Below are positions 42,730-51,640 of a DNA stretch of 64,000 bases, piece by piece. Positions within the stretch are counted from its first letter, which is position 1, and every line of letters begins with the position of its first letter. Both the position numbers and the translations under genes were made by a program. The notes under the pieces were generated by a model. The model did not search any database and had not been told where the DNA came from. It saw only the letters and a list, made by a program, of their open reading frames with translations. The stretch covers positions 104,268-168,267 of IMG/VR virus record IMGVR_UViG_3300032046_005540. One strand, written 5' to 3'. This DNA comes from a virus.

Positions 42730-43827
42730 TCATTCTAACTTAACTTTTGTAGATATTTCATTAATAGATTGTTGAACTGGAACACCAGTAAATCCTGAAG
42801 CTGGGTCAGGATGTGTATGCCCATTATAAGTAGTTATAAAATCTGAAAGAACCACAGCCTTTTCGTTTCCTGCTCCCCCCAACAATATATTATCACAAAC
42901 TACTTTTAGTTTTTTATCATTTGCAAGTGACATGGAAACATTCCCTTCCTTGTCTACTGTAAATTCAAATCCTATAGTGCTTTTGGTTCTTATTTGAATA
43001 CATATTTCGTTTCCAGATTCTGCGTGGTTGTCAGTGGTTTCTTCCGGTGAATATACAGTATTTAACCCAGAACCAGTCCTTTTAATTTTCGTTCCTAGAA
43101 TAACTTCAACAAATGGATTATCTACTTCAGGAGCTGTAGTAGGATCTACATCTGCTGTTTCCAAAACTCTTAATCTAAATTCTGTAAATGCTTTACCTCC
43201 ATTTAAAATAGAAGTATTATTCCTTGTAACTAAAACCATTTCTGAATTCTGAGTAGGATCTGGATATGTAGGCATTTCCCGTTTCACTAAACCAAAATCA
43301 AGAACTCCAGCTTCAGTAGTACATTGATAAGTCATACTATTTTGATGAATTACATTATCAGTAGGATCTAATTCCCACCAATCTCCAGTTCCGTCTCGAA
43401 AAACAATTTTCCCAGAGTTTGACATATAAATTTCAGATCCTGTAGGAATAGGAATAGGAAATTGTTGATTTTGATCCGTTTCAAAACCAGAATAACTTCT
43501 CCAAAGTTTTTCTCCTGGTTGTAATTGTTTAGCCTCTCCTGCTTGAACTTGTTTAGCATACCCTATAGGCATATATCTATCAATTTCAGGAATATCTCCT
43601 TCTCTCATCGCAACAAGTATAACTGCTCCTGGAACTGGAAAATCAAAAGAACCAAATGCTGCTTGACTTATAACAATATTATCTCTTCCACTTGGATGAT
43701 CTAACCATTTAATAGCAACAGTCCCTTTTTCAGCATTTACACTTGTTATAACTGCAAGACGATGATATGGAGTTCTAGATAGTAAATGTCCACCAAAAGG
43801 TCTCTCATTTGGAAAGTATCTCCTCAT
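42730..43827 (-). CDS. Baseplate spike protein with OB-fold and HxH tip
   Basis: The 365-residue protein begins with a strand-rich OB-like domain (HRLAVITSVNAEKGTVAIKWLDHPSGRDNIVISQAAFGS and PVPGAVILVAMREGD). The middle is beta-rich. It ends with repeated strand segments and GHTHPDPASGFTGVPVQQSINEIS. The HTH metal-binding motif near the end is typical of gpV/gp45-like spikes, where an iron ion closes the tip. This protein would form the membrane-piercing spike. It overlaps the hub gene's stop by 4 nt (ATGA). Confidence 0.75.
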   Translation of the reverse strand: MRRYFPNERPFGGHLLSRTPYHRLAVITSVNAEKGTVAIKWLDHPSGRDNIVISQAAFGSFDFPVPGAVILVAMREGDIPEIDRYMPIGYAKQVQAGEAKQLQPGEKLWRSYSGFETDQNQQFPIPIPTGSEIYMSNSGKIVFRDGTGDWWELDPTDNVIHQNSMTYQCTTEAGVLDFGLVKREMPTYPDPTQNSEMVLVTRNNTSILNGGKAFTEFRLRVLETADVDPTTAPEVDNPFVEVILGTKIKRTGSGLNTVYSPEETTDNHAESGNEICIQIRTKSTIGFEFTVDKEGNVSMSLANDKKLKVVCDNILLGGAGNEKAVVLSDFITTYNGHTHPDPASGFTGVPVQQSINEISTKVKLE

Positions 43828-46205
43828 GACTTAACTCCTCCCCCTCTTATAGTTAACTTTGCTTTAGTATAAGGTTCTGGATCTACAAAACCTGTTTCTC
43901 CTCGAACCATACAATATCTCAAAGGGTCTTTTCCTTCTACATAACCTATAGGTTGATATTTAGAAATTTCATCTTCTACAGAAACATTAAGTGAGACCAA
44001 TCCATAATAATGTGTTTCGTATTGACCACCTTTAGATTTTATTTTCACAAAATCTGCATCGCTTTCTATAACAATTCCATTATGAGTTGCATATACTTCA
44101 GCTTGTTTTACTTTTAAAGTCGGATTTGTTAATTTTAAAGAGCTTAAATCTATTCCGTTAGGTAATTGTTCATTTTCTCCCGAACTATTAACTCTATATC
44201 TTGTTTGCCCTGGATAAGAAGTTTCAACCTTATTATTATTGGAAGCACCAAAAGGCCAAATAAGAGGATCATCTTTACTACTTTTTGAAGTAACTGCTGC
44301 ATGAACAGCTGTTGATTCCATAGTAACATTTCTTCTTCCAACTTCTCCATCAGTAGCAGAATATCGAGTATACGCTAAAGTTTCTGGAAGACGTTCCCAA
44401 GGCTTTCTTCCATAAGTTAATCCTAAAGTTGTAGTAAATGTTTCACCAAAAGCAAAATTATGAGTTATTGAATGAACATAATATATCATATTACGAAAAG
44501 GTATATATACTGGCATTGCCATTCTTATTTCAGGTCTTCCAACTATTGTAATAGTTCCAGTTCTTCTTTCCGCAAATGTTCTAAAAAGTAATGATTGTGC
44601 ATAATAATAACAATCAGCAGCAGTTCTTACAAATGGATGACTTACCGTAAGCATTCTTCTACCATATTTAAAAATAAGTCCAGAATCCTCATAAAAATTT
44701 ACATAATTAAAAGGATATTGGACTCCTTCAATCATATCCATCTGCCCTACAACTAAAATAGAAGTAATTAAAGATTCATCACTTTCGGTATTCCCCCAAC
44801 TAAGAATATCTTCATTTCTCAAAATATAAACTTCCGGTATATCTTCAGTAAGTATATGTCTATTATCAAATCTTGGTTGATGATACCAAATATCTCCATT
44901 AGCATCAGCATAAAATTCAAAATTAGATGTTTTTGCTATTTCATAAATAATTTCTAAATGAGTTCTATATTCATTATCATAACTATCATAAGTAGTTCTA
45001 GCAAATCTTTTATAAGGAGTCTTTTGTAATTCTCCCATATCAGAATATTCTTGCTTTTCCATAGGAATTTGAATATGTATTCTTGATTTCTGAAACAACT
45101 TATCCAAATCAGATACATCTTCACTTACAACAATTCCTTCTTTAGTATTTTCAAAAGTAAGAGGACTAAGAATAGGAGTTTTTCCTCTAACTGAAGTAAA
45201 AAGTAAAGAAGACTCAGGACTTAACATAGGATTAAATTCAAATTCGCCAACTCCCCTCACTTTTAAACCTTCTGCGTCAATTCCCCCTAAAACTAAAAGT
45301 TTAATAATCTGCCAAGGTTCCATACCAGTAAAACGCTTCGACCACATTCTCATAGTATCAGCACCAGCATCTGGAAGACCTTCAGTAAGAGTTGAAGGAT
45401 TTACATTAGCATAAGTCATTTTTAACCATTTAGTAACATCTTCTCCAGAAATTGTTATTTTTGAAAAATTTTCAGAGTATTCATCACTAATTGAATTTAC
45501 AATTCCAGTAAAAGCAACAATATATTCATAAGGAATGCTTTCATTATAAAATCTTCGAGAAAATAAAACTACAACCCGATCCATAGGACTAAAAACACAT
45601 CTTCCCTGATCCACCATTCCTTCATATTTTTCATAAAAATCTAAATTTGGACGAGAGTCTTTAACAACAGAGTCAAGATCCGTTCCTGTTAACTCAACAA
45701 AAGTATCAACACTTTCTAATTGTTCTTTTGCATGTTCTTCTAACCATTCTTTATTTTGAGCTTTTTTCCAATAACCAATAAGACCATCTTTTTTATTTTG
45801 ATATCTTTCTAAAATACAAACATCTCCATTAGGTAAAAGAAAAAATCTCTTAAACTCTTCGTGATTTAACCACTCTAAAGCATTTTTATAAGGATAAGAA
45901 GATTTTAATGAAACTGATTTTTTTCCATATATATCTAAAGGAGGATCATTTAAATTTTTAATTTCAAAATCAAGATCATCTTTTATAAAATATCTTTCGT
46001 TTTTGTTATTTAAAGTAATACTAAATGTTCCTGGTTGAGAAGTAATATTTAAAGTAGTATTAATACTAATAATATCACTTATATCCGGAGCGACAATTTT
46101 TTTAGCCTCTCTTAACTTTCCGGAGCCAGTCCATTTTTCATCTAAAAAATAAACAAGAGCTTTTGGAAAATAATGATTAATTCTATGTTTAGTTTCATCT
46201 ATCAT
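43824..46205 (-). CDS. Baseplate hub protein with degenerate M23 peptidase-like C-terminus, 793 aa
   Basis: The N-terminal ~600 residues are rich in strands and resemble gp27/gpD-type hub modules (ITSQPGTFSITLNNKNERYF, FTGIVNSISDEYSENFSKITISGEDVTKWLKMTY). A late C-terminal domain (~650-790) has LIWPFG, GIDLSSLKL, VYATHNGIVIESD, THYYGLVSLNVSVEDEISKYQPIGYV and CMVRGE. That is the M23/LysM-type lasso core, but the H-x3-D metal site (here NGIDLSS) and HxH end (here RGETG) are degenerate. It therefore probably binds rather than cuts peptidoglycan. It lies just upstream of the spike gene, as hubs do. Confidence 0.7.
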   Translation of the reverse strand: MIDETKHRINHYFPKALVYFLDEKWTGSGKLREAKKIVAPDISDIISINTTLNITSQPGTFSITLNNKNERYFIKDDLDFEIKNLNDPPLDIYGKKSVSLKSSYPYKNALEWLNHEEFKRFFLLPNGDVCILERYQNKKDGLIGYWKKAQNKEWLEEHAKEQLESVDTFVELTGTDLDSVVKDSRPNLDFYEKYEGMVDQGRCVFSPMDRVVVLFSRRFYNESIPYEYIVAFTGIVNSISDEYSENFSKITISGEDVTKWLKMTYANVNPSTLTEGLPDAGADTMRMWSKRFTGMEPWQIIKLLVLGGIDAEGLKVRGVGEFEFNPMLSPESSLLFTSVRGKTPILSPLTFENTKEGIVVSEDVSDLDKLFQKSRIHIQIPMEKQEYSDMGELQKTPYKRFARTTYDSYDNEYRTHLEIIYEIAKTSNFEFYADANGDIWYHQPRFDNRHILTEDIPEVYILRNEDILSWGNTESDESLITSILVVGQMDMIEGVQYPFNYVNFYEDSGLIFKYGRRMLTVSHPFVRTAADCYYYAQSLLFRTFAERRTGTITIVGRPEIRMAMPVYIPFRNMIYYVHSITHNFAFGETFTTTLGLTYGRKPWERLPETLAYTRYSATDGEVGRRNVTMESTAVHAAVTSKSSKDDPLIWPFGASNNNKVETSYPGQTRYRVNSSGENEQLPNGIDLSSLKLTNPTLKVKQAEVYATHNGIVIESDADFVKIKSKGGQYETHYYGLVSLNVSVEDEISKYQPIGYVEGKDPLRYCMVRGETGFVDPEPYTKAKLTIRGGGVKS

Positions 46206-47762
46206 TTATAAATTTACCTCAAACTTTTGGCCTTTGTCATTATACATTATATATGATTTTTTTCTCATATTTAAACTACTAATTTTTAGATTACTTAATT
46301 CATCAAAAAAAGAAGCATCAAAATCTATTATCAAATAATCTCCATACTTACCCCCAAGTGAATGAGCGGTATTTATTACTTGATCTATTGCAATCATTTT
46401 CTCTTGAGGAGTTTTAGCTTGTTCTAACATATTTTTAAATTTTTTAAACAATTGAACTCTACTTCCTTTCCAGTAACCTAAAGTAGTCAAAAATCCAGAA
46501 ATTACTCGATCAAGAAGTTCTTCGTCATAAATACCTTTTGCTTCTTGAATATATAATCTTCTTACTTCTTGTTTTGTAACATAAACCCAAGAACCAAGGG
46601 GTGGAGAGTTAGGATCAATATTTTCTTCACCATTTGCTTTTTTCCTCATATTTAAACTAAATGATATTCCTTCCAATTCTTTTACTCTTTCTTTAGCTTC
46701 TCTACGAACATTGGGATCTGGATCTTTTGTTAATTCTTCTAATGTTATTGGAAAAGTTCCCCGGTTAGTAGCAACCCGATAACGAATTTCAGGATCTGGA
46801 TTTTTAGCAAGTTCTGCTAAAGCTTCAGGAGGAGTAGAAGGATTATAGGCAATATTCATAAGGATATTTTCATTTTTATCTTTTGCAAGTTCTGCTAAAG
46901 CTTCAGGAGGAGTAGAAGGATTATAGGCAACAAACCAACGAATATAATAATCTTTATTTTTTGATAATTCAGCTAAAATTTCTGGAGGTGTTGTAAGACT
47001 TTCTGCAACACTCCAACGAACATCTTCATCTTCATCTTTTGCTAATTCTCTAAATACTTCAAGAAAAGCATTAGGACTTTTTACTAATTTTATTTTCTCA
47101 GATTCAGGTATAGTTAAATATTCTTCTGGGGCTACAACTTCCTGACCTCTTATTTGTAAATCTTCTGTTACAAACTTTTGAATATCAGAAGAAAGATATG
47201 GAATTAGTTGTTCTGGAGTAGCTTGGGCTTTAATATTTAAAGCATCTGAAAACCATTTTTCAACTTTAGGAAAATCGTGAAAAATTAGCCCCTTACTATG
47301 TTCAATGTCATTAATGTGATCTATTATAATTATAAGTTGTTTAGTATCAGCCGTATTAATTAGTTGAATTAAAGATTCAGTAATATCTTCCCAAGCAAAA
47401 CCCCAAAATCCTTTTTTCCATCTTCCCGTTTTATATATATAAGCAATTTGCTCTAAAGTTAAATCTTTAATTTTTATATTTCGATGTATAAGATCCTTCA
47501 ATTCAAATCCAAGTTCTTTTTTCCAATTTTTTTGACCACCAACTAAATAAGTTTCAAACCACTTTTCTAATTCAGCATAAACCATTTTTGTAATTAAAGG
47601 AACATATTCTTCTTTTACTTGCTGAACAATCATATCTTTATATTCTTTAGCATAAGGATTTTGTTCTAAATATTGAGCAGAAAGAAGGCTAACACCATAA
47701 AAATCAAAAAATAGTTGTTTATCAAGTTGAGAGGTTTTACGAAAACTTAATGAATATAACAT
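46206..47762 (-). CDS. Virion protein with HEAT/LRV-like repeats, 518 aa
   Basis: Residues ~225-375 are tandem ~24-28-residue repeats with the pattern VAYNPSTPPEALAELAKDxDxxI-R (three very regular copies plus two divergent ones). This is the leucine-rich-variant/HEAT-like type. The protein also contains a LSFRK start, FSLNMRKKA in the middle and ISSLNMRKKS near the end, followed by IMYNDKGQKFEVNL. The last ~14 residues resemble the end of the 89-residue protein at 51312-51581 (MYNDRGYKFEIVI). The N-terminal and C-terminal flanks both have a 'IDH/IDQ-x-IN-x-x-HS-x-G' helix. The role in the tail is unknown. Confidence 0.55.
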   Translation of the reverse strand: MLYSLSFRKTSQLDKQLFFDFYGVSLLSAQYLEQNPYAKEYKDMIVQQVKEEYVPLITKMVYAELEKWFETYLVGGQKNWKKELGFELKDLIHRNIKIKDLTLEQIAYIYKTGRWKKGFWGFAWEDITESLIQLINTADTKQLIIIIDHINDIEHSKGLIFHDFPKVEKWFSDALNIKAQATPEQLIPYLSSDIQKFVTEDLQIRGQEVVAPEEYLTIPESEKIKLVKSPNAFLEVFRELAKDEDEDVRWSVAESLTTPPEILAELSKNKDYYIRWFVAYNPSTPPEALAELAKDKNENILMNIAYNPSTPPEALAELAKNPDPEIRYRVATNRGTFPITLEELTKDPDPNVRREAKERVKELEGISFSLNMRKKANGEENIDPNSPPLGSWVYVTKQEVRRLYIQEAKGIYDEELLDRVISGFLTTLGYWKGSRVQLFKKFKNMLEQAKTPQEKMIAIDQVINTAHSLGGKYGDYLIIDFDASFFDELSNLKISSLNMRKKSYIMYNDKGQKFEVNL

Positions 47763-47771
47763 TTTATCCTC

Positions 47772-48608
47772 CTAATCACTTTTTCTTTCTCCTTCAGCAA
47801 GTTGACGTAAATATTTCAAAGTATCCGCATTACGAACAAGAGTTTGCTGTATTTCTTGTTGAGCTCTACTAACAGAAGTTGCTTCATATTCTACTGCAAA
47901 TTCTACTCTATATTCAAACTGAAAAGGTTTTTCTCCAACTTCTTCATATCCAAAACTTCTTAAGTGCCCTACAAAAATATTTCCTCTATATTCTAACCCT
48001 AACATTTGCATAAAACCAAGTTCTTGTTGAGTTTGATCTTCTTCATATAATATTTCAAAATCTTTAAATATCCTATAAGCTTCAGAATTATCTTCTGTTG
48101 GACTTGGAATATCGGTTATTGATTGAACATTTTCTGGAGGAGTCGGAGTTACATTTCCAGTCGTTCCTCCAAACGCAATAGTAGATATATCTGGTCCCCA
48201 ATGTTGAAATTCAAAACCACCTCTAGTTCTTATTTTAGTAATTAATTTATTTTTTGCAATGCTAATATTTCGAGGATTTATGTGAAAAGTAAAATATGCC
48301 TTGGCCCCAACATTTTCTTCTTTCTCTTTTCCCATTACATCAAATCTTTCACTATTTCTTATAATAAAAGGAGTATTTTTTTCATCAACATCTCTATAAA
48401 CTCTATAAACCATACCAGCATCTACTTTTTTAGTTAAATCAGTATCATCATTAATTTTTTCCATTGATCCTTCAATAATATATTCTGCTCCTCTTGGAAA
48501 TAATGGATTACTTCGAGTGGCTACATTTATATATCCAGAAACCGTTGCTCCTTTTTCTTCCCTTACTTTATTTAATTTCCAAATTCTTATAATTTCTCTT
48601 TTTCCCAT
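47772..48608 (-). CDS. Baseplate or tail-hub protein, 278 aa
   Basis: After an N-terminal ~105-residue beta-rich part there is FTFHINPRNISIAKNKLITKIRTRGGFEFQHWGPDISTIAFGGTTG. This block (FxINP then K, then T-x-GG-x-x-x-x-x-WG and a GTTG turn) is typical of baseplate hub or Dit-like proteins of contractile and related tails. It ends with MQMLGLEYRGNIFVGHLRSFGYEEVGEKPFQFEYRVEFAVE. Position between tape measure and hub is consistent. A 9-base gap separates it from the HEAT-like repeat gene. Confidence 0.65.
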   Translation of the reverse strand: MGKREIIRIWKLNKVREEKGATVSGYINVATRSNPLFPRGAEYIIEGSMEKINDDTDLTKKVDAGMVYRVYRDVDEKNTPFIIRNSERFDVMGKEKEENVGAKAYFTFHINPRNISIAKNKLITKIRTRGGFEFQHWGPDISTIAFGGTTGNVTPTPPENVQSITDIPSPTEDNSEAYRIFKDFEILYEEDQTQQELGFMQMLGLEYRGNIFVGHLRSFGYEEVGEKPFQFEYRVEFAVEYEATSVSRAQQEIQQTLVRNADTLKYLRQLAEGERKSD

Positions 48609-48630
48609 AAATTACCTTTCATTTACTTTT

Positions 48631-50589
48631 TTATGCCCCTCCATGTATTAAATCAGAAATACTTGGCTGTTTTCCTAAAGGAATTGCGATTATTGGAAAT
48701 TTTATAATAATTTCTTCCTTACCTTTTGTTATCTCCGGAATCCCCGCTTCTATTGTTCTTATTCTTTCGAGGGGAAGAGCTCGTTCACCAACCCCTTTTC
48801 TATATTTTTCATAAGTATAAGCAATTTCCCTTTTTAAATCTTCAGGAGAAAGATATCCTCCTTTTACTTCTTCCATAGCTTTTCGTGCAAGTCTTTCTTC
48901 ACCAGTTTCACGTAATCTTTGAGCTCCTAATAGTCCTGTTAATGCAGTATATTCTCCTGCTGCAGTTGTTTTTAACCATTCCTTTTTTTCTCTTTCTTCT
49001 GCTTTTGTTTTAGCCCATTCCTGAGCCGCTGTAACAGCTTTCACAACTTGGTCAAGAGATATCATAGAAGTGGTAAGTAAAGCTAAATAGGGTATTAACC
49101 TTGCAAATCCCAAAGTAGTAGCTCCTAATCCAGCTCCAAGTCCTGCTGCTCCGACACCTAATCCTCCAGCACCTCCACCAAATCCTACTCCTCTTAAAGC
49201 TAAAGCAGTCATTATAGCTCCAGGGACAGCACCTAAAACAGCACCTCCAATACCTCCAGCAGCACCAGCAACCCCTCCTAACCCTTGGGATCTCAAATAA
49301 TCCATAAATTGTAAGAAAGGATAATACCATTCTCGCATTCCTTTAGTACTTGTTTCCATCGTCTTTCTTAATTCATCAAGAGCATTAGTAAGTTCTTGTG
49401 TAGGAGTTTTCATTTCCTCAATAGACTTTGTAAAAACTTCACCACCTTTTTCTAATGTGGGGACTACTCGTTGAAATTGCATAAGTTCCATATCCATAAA
49501 TTGTTTAAAACCTATAGATTGTATTGCTTTATTAGAAAACATTTTTAAGGTTTCTTTTCCAGCAATTGCGAAAACTTGCCCAAAAAGCTCTGGAGCGGCT
49601 GTTGTTTGAAAAACATCTGCCTGCTGCGCAACTCCTAAACCTCTGAAGGTAGAAGCCTCCCCATATCTTTTTTTAGCTGCCACATCTAATGCTTCTTTAG
49701 TTTCGGGAGAAACATCTTCCCAAGCTCTGCCCAACATCATTGCCATTTTTACTCTAAGGTTGAACCCTCCTGCAGTCATTTGAGATTGAGCTAATGTTTG
49801 CATAACATTTTGTGCTTCTCTTGCGGTTATAGTTCCTTTCTTTAAATCATCAGTAAATAAATTCGTAAATGCCATTGCATCACGAATTGAAAAACCATAT
49901 TGTTGTATTTGAGAAGTCAACCCAAAAACAGTATTTTTATAAAGTTCTAAAGGAACTCCCGCGGCCGCTGCATTCAAAGCCATTGTTTCATAAGAATCAG
50001 CAATATTATCTATTGACATTCCTAGTTGTTCATGCATAGTAACAAAATCTCTTGGAAAAGACTTACTTATGCCTAAAGAATATTTAACAAAAAGAGGAAG
50101 CATTTGATTAATTTCTTGTTCCGACCACATCCTCTGCTCAGTTAACGCTTTCATAATCTCTTCAGCCGCAGATCTTGCTGCTTTACCTCCCATCCCGGAA
50201 GCCGTAGAAAGTTGCTCATAATATTTAGTAATTGATACTACACCTATTCCAAGAGCTCTATTTAATTCAGACTGTTTCTTTTCAAGGTTGTCCATTTCTC
50301 GCAACATTACTGCCATACCACCAACTGCTAAACCTAATCTTGTAGTAAATAAATGTAATTGTTGGGAATTCTCAAAGATAAGAGGTCCAAGTCTTGCACT
50401 CTCTTTATTCATGACCCCAAGCTGATTTAAAAAGGTATTAATATGCCCCCCAGCATAAGACCAGCCAAAGAGTCTAAATAAAGCTTCGAAAGAATTTGTT
50501 AAAGTAGTAACACCTACAGCAGCTTCTTTTCCACCAGGCCCTAACTTACCTAATTGTTCTGACATTCCAGCTAATTCTTCACCAACCAT
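48631..50589 (-). CDS. Tail tape measure protein, 652 aa
   Basis: The protein is largely helical, with Ala- and Gly-rich stretches and a membrane-like hydrophobic segment in the second half (residues ~435-510, with GLGGVAGAAGGIGGAVLGAV and LIPYLALLTTSMISL). These traits, its position after sheath, tube and chaperones, and its length fit a tape measure. If one residue spans about 1.5 Angstrom, it predicts a tail near 100 nm. A strong terminator sits just before its start, so it is likely transcribed from its own or a readthrough signal. Ribosome binding site AAAGGAG precedes the ATG. Confidence 0.75.
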   Translation of the reverse strand: MVGEELAGMSEQLGKLGPGGKEAAVGVTTLTNSFEALFRLFGWSYAGGHINTFLNQLGVMNKESARLGPLIFENSQQLHLFTTRLGLAVGGMAVMLREMDNLEKKQSELNRALGIGVVSITKYYEQLSTASGMGGKAARSAAEEIMKALTEQRMWSEQEINQMLPLFVKYSLGISKSFPRDFVTMHEQLGMSIDNIADSYETMALNAAAAGVPLELYKNTVFGLTSQIQQYGFSIRDAMAFTNLFTDDLKKGTITAREAQNVMQTLAQSQMTAGGFNLRVKMAMMLGRAWEDVSPETKEALDVAAKKRYGEASTFRGLGVAQQADVFQTTAAPELFGQVFAIAGKETLKMFSNKAIQSIGFKQFMDMELMQFQRVVPTLEKGGEVFTKSIEEMKTPTQELTNALDELRKTMETSTKGMREWYYPFLQFMDYLRSQGLGGVAGAAGGIGGAVLGAVPGAIMTALALRGVGFGGGAGGLGVGAAGLGAGLGATTLGFARLIPYLALLTTSMISLDQVVKAVTAAQEWAKTKAEEREKKEWLKTTAAGEYTALTGLLGAQRLRETGEERLARKAMEEVKGGYLSPEDLKREIAYTYEKYRKGVGERALPLERIRTIEAGIPEITKGKEEIIIKFPIIAIPLGKQPSISDLIHGGA

Positions 50590-50606
50590 AAAACTCCTTT
50601 ATAAAT

Positions 50607-50643
50607 AAAAAAAAGCAGGTAACCTATAAAAGCATTACCTGCT
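50607..50643 (-). terminator. Intrinsic terminator upstream of the tape measure gene
   Basis: On the minus strand AGCAGGTAA pairs perfectly with TTACCTGCT across a 12-base loop and is followed by eight T. It lies between the gene at 50700-51194 and the tape measure start. It would limit transcription from the upstream promoters into the tape measure. A second such signal lies at 52286-52319. Confidence 0.8.
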
Positions 50644-50699
50644 TTGAGTTCTTCTCAAAAGCTTGGTTATTTATAAAATCTTCGTTCAAAAAACTTTGT

Positions 50700-51194
50700 T
50701 CAAAAAACCTCGTTCAACATCCCATTTGATAATAAATTTTCATAAACCTCTTTAAAAGATTGCAAAAATTCTTTTTCAGAGTAACTATCTTCAAGGTCAT
50801 CTTCACAGAGGATTTCATAATAACGGCGGGCTAATTCATCCTTAGTAAATCCCGGATGGTTTTTAATTTGGCAAAGAACTGTCGAAGGACTTACTATTCC
50901 TTTATTTAACGGTAGTTTTTCAAAATATTTATGCCCTTTAGCAGTTATTACAGGAACTTTCTCCATTTCATTTTCCTTCACAATTTCATCAGAAGGGTCT
51001 AAACATTCTGGTTTAAAAAGAAGATGCCATGCCGAAGTATCACGAGTTCTATCTAACCTTACTTCAATTATAGAAGGAAAAATAGCTACTACTGTTCCTG
51101 TTTTTCCTACAGGATCAACAATACCATTATCTCCATTACGGGCTCTTTCATTAATCTTAACCTTCATTCTTCCCTTTACTTCACTTTGTTTCAT
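50700..51194 (-). CDS. SH3-like barrel protein, 164 aa
   Basis: Residues ~8-70 have a small-barrel pattern: MKVKINERARNGDNGIVDPVGKTGTVVAIFPSIIEVRLDRT and WHLLFKPECLDP. This resembles KOW/SH3-like barrels. Residues 84-164 are helical, with PVITAKGHKYFEKLPL and a LNEVF end. It is preceded by promoter copy 3 and a strong GGAGGAG site, and followed by an intrinsic terminator, so it forms a one-gene transcription unit inside the tail cluster. Function is unknown; a regulatory or accessory gene is likely. Confidence 0.55.
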   Translation of the reverse strand: MKQSEVKGRMKVKINERARNGDNGIVDPVGKTGTVVAIFPSIIEVRLDRTRDTSAWHLLFKPECLDPSDEIVKENEMEKVPVITAKGHKYFEKLPLNKGIVSPSTVLCQIKNHPGFTKDELARRYYEILCEDDLEDSYSEKEFLQSFKEVYENLLSNGMLNEVF

Positions 51195-51217
51195 CTCTCC
51201 TCCTTATTTTATTGTTC

Positions 51218-51236
51218 AATATATTATACACAAAAT
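51218..51236 (-). promoter_or_regulatory. Phage promoter, copy 3
   Basis: The minus strand reads ATTTTGTGTATAATATATT with a perfect TATAAT. It is identical to copies 1 and 4 over 19 bases. Copies 3 and 4 also share about 33 further bases on the upstream side (a TTTTCTTTAA run and beyond), so they arose by duplication. It precedes the gene at 50700-51194. No -35 box is obvious. Confidence 0.6.
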
Positions 51237-51311
51237 TTAAAGAAAAGAACAATTTTCTTAGATATAATCCTTTTTGATTTTGGGGTATAATTAAAGACAT
51301 TTTACTACCTC

Positions 51312-51581
51312 CTAAATAACTATTTCAAACTTATATCCTCTATCATTATACATTGTAATTTTTTTAGATTGCTTTCTTTTAATAATGCTACTACAAGAAG
51401 ACCAATAAATGTTATTTTGTAATTTTTCTTTAGGTTCATTCTTCTTATTTGAACACATCCCCCACAATATAAGAAAGGCTAATCCAACAGGAGTTACTGC
51501 AACTCCTACAATAAGTATAATAAAAAGAATTACAAAAAATCCTTTGCATAATTTTTCTATTATATTTAAAAAGTTTAACAT
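51312..51581 (-). CDS. Small membrane protein with two hydrophobic spans, 89 aa
   Basis: Residues 13-42 (GFFVILFIILIVGVAVTPVGLAFLILWG) form a long hydrophobic stretch, probably two short spans or one long one. A polar, Cys-containing tail follows, ending KRKQSKKITMYNDRGYKFEIVI. The last ~14 residues resemble the end of the HEAT-like repeat protein at 46206-47762 (IMYNDKGQKFEVNL). It starts 20 bases downstream of promoter copy 4 with a GGAG site. It could be an anchoring or signalling tail shared by two phage proteins. Confidence 0.5.
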   Translation of the reverse strand: MLNFLNIIEKLCKGFFVILFIILIVGVAVTPVGLAFLILWGMCSNKKNEPKEKLQNNIYWSSCSSIIKRKQSKKITMYNDRGYKFEIVI

Positions 51582-51601
51582 TTATTGCTCCTTTCTTATC
51601 T

Positions 51602-51620
51602 AATATATTATACACAAAAT
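51602..51620 (-). promoter_or_regulatory. Phage promoter, copy 4
   Basis: The minus strand reads ATTTTGTGTATAATATATT, identical to copies 1 and 3. The duplicated stretch (51602-51653) is nearly the same as 51218-51270 and reaches into the end of the gene at 51641-52276. It would drive the 89-residue membrane-protein gene. It is inside the tail cluster, so this region has at least two extra promoters and two terminators. Confidence 0.6.
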
Positions 51621-51640
51621 TTAAAGAAAAGAGTAACTTT

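Noticed and set aside
50668-50675. T4-late-like TATAAATA on the minus strand upstream of the tape measure
   Set aside because: The region is very AT-rich and a single 8-base match is expected by chance; it also lies before a terminator.
50681-50716. Short tandem repeat of TCGTTCAAAAAAC type
   Set aside because: Only two to three imperfect copies at the end of a gene, without clear function.
51181-51300. 39-codon open frame with a good GGAGGT site
   Set aside because: It runs through promoter copy 3 and its conserved part is explained by the promoter duplication; no other coding evidence.
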